A program made the translations under genes and the position numbers. From CALVUJ01 sp045128835 (GTDB lineage Bacteria > Bacillota_I > Bacilli_A > RFN20 > DUOF01): a DNA stretch of 64,000 nucleotides. This document shows positions 60,186-64,000 of this stretch, piece after piece. Position 1 is the first letter of the stretch. Every line of letters starts with the position of its first letter. Location: contig JBGVRX010000002.1 in NCBI GenBank assembly GCA_045128835.1, positions 1-64,000 on the forward strand, written 5' to 3'. The notes beneath the pieces were generated by a model. It ran no database searches. It saw only the letters and a list, made by a program, of their open reading frames with translations, and was not told where the DNA came from.

Positions 60186-62318
60186 GTGGCAAAGAAAGTA
60201 TTTGAAAAAGAATTTGCAGGTAAAAAAATTATAGTTGAAACAGGAGAAATGGCTAAACAAGCTGATGGTTCTGTTTTAGTTAGATATGATGATACAGTTA
60301 TTTTATCAACAGCTGTAGCAAGTAGTGAGAAGAAGGATACAGATTTCTTCCCTTTAACTGTTACATTTGAAGAAAAATTATATTCAGTTGGTAAAATTCC
60401 TGGTAGTTTTTTAAGAAGAGAAGGAAAACCAAGTGAACACGCTACATTAACAGCAAGATTAATTGATAGACCTATTAGACCTTTATTTGCTGAAGGTTTC
60501 AGAAATGAAGTTCAAGTAGTTAATACAGTTCTTTCAGTTAATAAGGATGCAACTCCTGAAATGGCTGCTATGTGGGGTGCAAGTTTAGCATTATGTGTAA
60601 GTGATATCCCATTTAATGGTCCTATCGCTGGTGTTTATGTAGGTAGAGTTGATGGTAAATATATCGTTAACCCATCAGTTGAAGAAATGGATAAGAGTGA
60701 CATCGAATTAGCTGTTGCTGGTACTAAAGATGCAATCAACATGGTTGAAGCAGGTAGTAAAGAAGTAAGCGAAGAAGATATGCTTGGCGCTATCATGTTC
60801 GGTCATGAAAAGATTAAAGAATTAATCGCTTTCCAAGAAGAAATCGTTAAAGAAGTAGGAAAAGCAAAAAGAGAAATCGAATTATATGAAGTAAGCGAAG
60901 AGATCAGAAATGATGTTGAAGCTAGAGCAAAAGATAGATTATTAGAAGCTATCAAAATTCAAGGTAAACTTGAAAGATATGCAGCTATTGATGCAATCAA
61001 TGATGAAGTTGTTGCTTTATATGAAGAAAAAGAATACAAAGATGACAAAGAAAAGAAAAATATCTTAATGCAAGTTAAAGATGTATTACATGATATTGAA
61101 AAAGCAGAAGTAAGAAGATTAATTACTGAAGATAAAGTTAGACCTGATGGTAGAGCTATTACAGAAATTCGTCCTCTTAACTCTCAAGTAGATTTATTAC
61201 CAAGAGTACATGGTAGTGCAATGTTTACTAGAGGTGAAACTCAAGTATTATCAGTATGTACATTAGGCGCTCAAGGTGATGAACAAATTCTTGATAACGT
61301 AACTGATGAAGAAACAAAGAGATTCATGCATCACTATAACTTCCCACCTTATTCAGTAGGTGAAGTTGGAAGAATGGGTAGTCCTGGTAGAAGAGAAATC
61401 GGACACGGTGCATTAGGGGAAAGAGCATTACGTCAAGTAATTCCTAGTGAAGAAGTATTCCCATATACAATAAGAGTTGTAAGTGAAGTTTTAGAATCTA
61501 ACGGAAGTAGTTCACAAGCTTCAATTTGTGCTTCAACAATGGCATTAATGGCATCAGGTGTTCCAATTAAAGCTCCAGTTGCAGGTATTGCAATGGGATT
61601 AATTACTAATGGACCTATCGATTCAGGTGCTCCTTATACAATCCTAACTGATATTCAAGGTATGGAAGATCACTTAGGTGATATGGACTTCAAAGTTGCT
61701 GGTACTGAAAAAGGTATTACAGCATTACAAATGGATATCAAAATTACAGGTATCAACGAAGAAATTTTAAGAAAAGCATTAGCACAAGCTAAAGTTGGTA
61801 GAAAAGAAATCATGGCTAACATGATGAGTGCTATTAGCGAAGTTAGACCTGAATTAAGCAAATATGCTCCAAAAGTTGGAATGATGCAAATTAACCCAGA
61901 TAAGATTAGAGATGTAATCGGTTCTGGAGGAAAAACAATCAATGATATTATTGCTAGATGCGATAACGTTAAGATTGATATTAGTGATGAAGGTAAAGTT
62001 GTTGTTTACCACCTTGATAGAGAACCAATTAATAAGGCTCTAGCAATCATCACTCGTTTAACTAAAGAAGCAAGAGTTGGAGAAATCTATGATGCTAAAG
62101 TAGTAAGACTTGAAAACTTTGGTGCATTCGTTGAATTATTCGAAGGATGCGATGCATTAGTTCACGTTTCAAAAATATCACACGAAAGAGTAGCATCTCC
62201 AAAAGATGTATTAAAAATCGGTGATGTTGTTAAAGTAGTAGTTACTGAAATCGATGAAAAAGGAAGAGTAAATGCTTCAATAAAAGATTTACTTGCTAAA
62301 CCTGAAGAAAGTAAATAG
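60186..62318 (+). CDS. pnp: Polynucleotide phosphorylase
   Basis: 710 residues from GTG (GAGGTGA upstream). Two RNase PH domains: the first with SEHATLTARLIDRPIRPLF, the second with RPDGRAITEIRPL, GLGERALRQVIPSEE-like box and GMEDHLGDMDFKVAGTEKGIT. Then a KH domain (DKIRDVIGSGGKTIN) and an S1 domain (VRLENFGAFVELFEGCDALVH). Degrades RNA 3' to 5' with phosphate. In Bacillus it follows rpsO, which is not adjacent here; pnp stands alone between a promoter and a terminator. Confidence 0.97.
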   Translation: MAKKVFEKEFAGKKIIVETGEMAKQADGSVLVRYDDTVILSTAVASSEKKDTDFFPLTVTFEEKLYSVGKIPGSFLRREGKPSEHATLTARLIDRPIRPLFAEGFRNEVQVVNTVLSVNKDATPEMAAMWGASLALCVSDIPFNGPIAGVYVGRVDGKYIVNPSVEEMDKSDIELAVAGTKDAINMVEAGSKEVSEEDMLGAIMFGHEKIKELIAFQEEIVKEVGKAKREIELYEVSEEIRNDVEARAKDRLLEAIKIQGKLERYAAIDAINDEVVALYEEKEYKDDKEKKNILMQVKDVLHDIEKAEVRRLITEDKVRPDGRAITEIRPLNSQVDLLPRVHGSAMFTRGETQVLSVCTLGAQGDEQILDNVTDEETKRFMHHYNFPPYSVGEVGRMGSPGRREIGHGALGERALRQVIPSEEVFPYTIRVVSEVLESNGSSSQASICASTMALMASGVPIKAPVAGIAMGLITNGPIDSGAPYTILTDIQGMEDHLGDMDFKVAGTEKGITALQMDIKITGINEEILRKALAQAKVGRKEIMANMMSAISEVRPELSKYAPKVGMMQINPDKIRDVIGSGGKTINDIIARCDNVKIDISDEGKVVVYHLDREPINKALAIITRLTKEARVGEIYDAKVVRLENFGAFVELFEGCDALVHVSKISHERVASPKDVLKIGDVVKVVVTEIDEKGRVNASIKDLLAKPEESK

Positions 62319-62328
62319 TTATAAAAAT

Positions 62329-62364
62329 AAAAAGGTTTCTAAGATTTAATTAGAAACCTTTTTT
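62329..62364. terminator. Bidirectional terminator
   Basis: AAAAAGGTTTCTAA, short loop, TTAGAAACCTTTTT, between pnp and the convergent hypothetical gene. Confidence 0.9.
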
Positions 62365-63048
62365 TTATGGTTTTTTAGGTGTGCTTTTTAATTGCTCCAC
62401 TTCTTTAAGTTCATCGTCTATTCCTAGTCTTTGAGAAATGTAAGCAATTGATTTTTCGGCAATGAATATGTGACGCACATCTTTCATTTGTTCTTCTTTT
62501 GAAATGTTACTAAATCTATTACCTAATTCAGTTCCTTTAGCGTATGCATTTGCAGGTCTATTTTTCCATAGTAAGTGAATAGCAGAACCTATAACATTTA
62601 CTAAAACTTCTCTTTGAGCAGGATCTGCTAGATATACATAGTTATCTAGTGTTAATTCTACCGCCACTTCTGCAGCTTCTTTGTTTTCTTTTTGCCAATG
62701 AGGTGATAATTGAGAATATTTCATTTTAGCAATATCAATACTTATTGAGTTATCTTCATTTTTTCTAACGTAAGGTAATGTCAAGAAACGTGGATCCCTT
62801 AAAATCATATCTACATATCTCTTTTCTTCTGGAGATTCAGTTGGGTCTAGTTTCTTCCATTTTTCCACTTGTTTAGGATTGCCTTTTTCGTCTAAAACAA
62901 CATTTCCTTTATCATCTTTTATATAAGTTGTTTTTTTCCAAATTTCATGTAATTCACTCGCGGTTAAAGTGACAAGTTCTTCTACTGGCAGCTTGTTTAG
63001 TGTCTTTTGAATGCGCTCATTAAGCCTAAAGATATCTATTTTAGCCAT
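62365..63048 (-). CDS. Hypothetical protein
   Basis: 227 residues, cytoplasmic. Starts MAKIDIFRLNERIQKTL; contains a hairpin-like KDDKGNVVLDEKGNPKQV, a SPHWQKENKEAAEVAVEL helix and a final LGIDDELKEVEQL. No family recognised. The ATG used follows AAGGGGAAG; an in-frame GTG three codons earlier is less well placed. A plausible leftward promoter is TTGTAA (63098-63103), 17 nt, TAAACT (63075-63080). Confidence 0.65.
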   Translation of the reverse strand: MAKIDIFRLNERIQKTLNKLPVEELVTLTASELHEIWKKTTYIKDDKGNVVLDEKGNPKQVEKWKKLDPTESPEEKRYVDMILRDPRFLTLPYVRKNEDNSISIDIAKMKYSQLSPHWQKENKEAAEVAVELTLDNYVYLADPAQREVLVNVIGSAIHLLWKNRPANAYAKGTELGNRFSNISKEEQMKDVRHIFIAEKSIAYISQRLGIDDELKEVEQLKSTPKKP

Positions 63049-63141
63049 TTTAGTCACTTCCCCTTATATATTTTAGTTTATCATTTTCTCTAACTTATTA
63101 CAAATTGAATATATTAAATGTGCAAAAAAAAGAAATATCAG

Positions 63142-63169
63142 TTTACTTATAAATTTATTGTTTTATAAT
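63142..63169 (+). promoter_or_regulatory. Promoter of the MacB-like ABC operon
   Basis: TTTACT, 16-nt spacer, TATAAT. Confidence 0.55.
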
Positions 63170-63217
63170 TGTACTGTAAATATATTAATTAATATATTTA
63201 GATGGAAGGAGAATAAT

Positions 63218-63913
63218 ATGATTATTTTAAGAAATGTAAATAAGATATACGGCAAAGGTGAAGGTGCGGTTCATGCTTTAAAGGATGTAAATTTAGTAAT
63301 TGAAGAAGGAAAATTTACTGCGATCCTTGGTAAATCAGGAAGCGGTAAATCAACATTAATGAATGTTATTGGGGCATTAGATAGTCCTACTAGTGGAACT
63401 ATTGAGTCTAAGGGATTAATTTTAAATAAAATGAATAAGAATGACTTGGCTAAATATAGAAATGAAACAACAGGTTTTGTTTTCCAATCATTCTATCTTG
63501 AGCCAACATTTACAGTATTAGAGAATGTTGCTATGCCTTTAACTATTGCTGGAGTAAATAAGAAAACTAGAGAAGAAAAGGCATTAAAAATTATTAATGA
63601 ATTAGGTCTTGGAGAAAAAGTTAATAAGAAAGCATCAGAATTGTCAGGCGGACAAAAACAAAGAGTTAGTATTGCTAGAGCTTTAGTAAGTGACCCGGAT
63701 ATTGTTTTAGCAGATGAACCAACTGGTAACTTAGACAGCCAAAATGGTGCTGAAGTTATGAATTTATTAAAAGAAATCGTAAGAAAAGGTAAATCAGTAA
63801 TTCTAGTAACACATAACATGGAAGATGCTAAAAATGCTGATAATATAATTGAAATTAAGGATGGAATTGCAACAGCAAGTTATATGAGTAAATATAAGGA
63901 GTTATTTAATTAA
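63218..63913 (+). CDS. ABC transporter ATPase, MacB/LolD-like
   Basis: 231 residues. GKSGSGKSTLMN (Walker A), LSGGQKQRVSIARAL (signature), IVLADEPTGNLDS (Walker B) and THNME (switch His). TGNLDSQNG is typical of the MacB/LolD branch, which pairs with FtsX-type permeases. GGAAGGAG precedes the chosen ATG, 20 codons into the longest frame. The permease gene starts at the last base of its stop. Confidence 0.93.
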   Translation: MIILRNVNKIYGKGEGAVHALKDVNLVIEEGKFTAILGKSGSGKSTLMNVIGALDSPTSGTIESKGLILNKMNKNDLAKYRNETTGFVFQSFYLEPTFTVLENVAMPLTIAGVNKKTREEKALKIINELGLGEKVNKKASELSGGQKQRVSIARALVSDPDIVLADEPTGNLDSQNGAEVMNLLKEIVRKGKSVILVTHNMEDAKNADNIIEIKDGIATASYMSKYKELFN

Positions 63914-64000
63914 TGAAATCTTTTGATAGATATAAGATATCATTACATAATATAAAGAATAATAAATCGAGGTCCATCCTTACTACGATTATTGTTTATA
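63913..64000 (+). CDS. FtsX-like permease, N-terminal fragment (3' end outside window)
   Basis: Starts at ATG overlapping the ATPase stop. The 29 visible residues (MKSFDRYKISLHNIKNNKSR, then a hydrophobic start SILTTIIVY) match the N-terminus of MacB/FtsX-type permeases, where a short amphipathic helix precedes the first membrane helix. Context with the upstream ATPase makes this likely. Confidence 0.75.
   Translation, partial: MKSFDRYKISLHNIKNNKSRSILTTIIVY

Noticed and set aside
1..64000. tRNA or rRNA genes, prophage, IS elements
   Set aside because: No tRNA-like or rRNA sequence, transposase, integrase or terminal repeat was recognised.

Overview
The window is an AT-rich chromosomal segment of a low-GC Gram-positive bacterium (Bacillota, probably class Bacilli). 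This is inferred from strong AGGAGG-type ribosome binding sites, TTGACA/TATAAT promoters, a tyrosyl T-box leader, S4 and L19 ribosomal leaders, and Bacillus-like gene orders: ezrA-cysteine desulfurase, rimM-trmD, rplS-lepB-rbgA-rnhB and rimP-nusA-rnpM-ylxQ-infB-rbfA. TGA is used as a stop and TGG for Trp, so the standard code applies. No rRNA, tRNA, prophage, IS element or CRISPR array was seen.

Layout. 1-12.4 kb: end of thymidine kinase, two tandem paralogous membrane proteins, an Fe-dependent alcohol dehydrogenase with a membrane protein, a GNAT protein followed by a heterodimeric ABC exporter, a transglutaminase-like protein, a Nudix/NrtR-like protein, a 39-residue protein not called by length-filtered gene finding, and a MurC ligase. 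12.4-19.5 kb: mostly lineage-specific proteins (MORN/leucine-rich/membrane protein, small anchored coiled-coil protein, TerD-domain protein, coiled-coil proteins). Between convergent genes at about 15.24-15.50 kb lie three tandem copies of a structured RNA motif that I do not recognise. 19.5-21.0 kb: tyrS under a T-box. 21.1-28.4 kb and 33.9-47.4 kb: two related cassettes, each combining an ABC-2 type transporter (ATPase plus a permease of about 550 residues) with large exported Ig-like/beta-helix proteins. The second cassette ends with a 2626-residue repeat protein. Between the cassettes sit rpsD, ezrA, a cysteine desulfurase, rimM and trmD; TrmD carries a C-terminal ASCH-like domain. 47.4-64 kb: an O-antigen ligase-like protein, then mainly translation and RNA genes (rplS, lepB, rbgA, rnhB, rimP, nusA, rnpM, ylxQ, infB, rbfA, ttcA, pnp) with a few unknowns, and the start of a MacB-like ABC transporter.

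How the parts fit. Housekeeping modules for translation (tyrS, rpsD, rimM, trmD, rplS, rbgA, the nusA operon, rbfA, ttcA, pnp) alternate with envelope modules (murC, ABC exporters, Ig-like surface proteins, polymer ligase, signal peptidase). The points most worth following up are the triplicated RNA motif with covarying helices, the paired ABC/surface-protein cassettes, the TrmD-ASCH fusion and the fusion of a YwaF-like membrane domain to an ABC ATPase.
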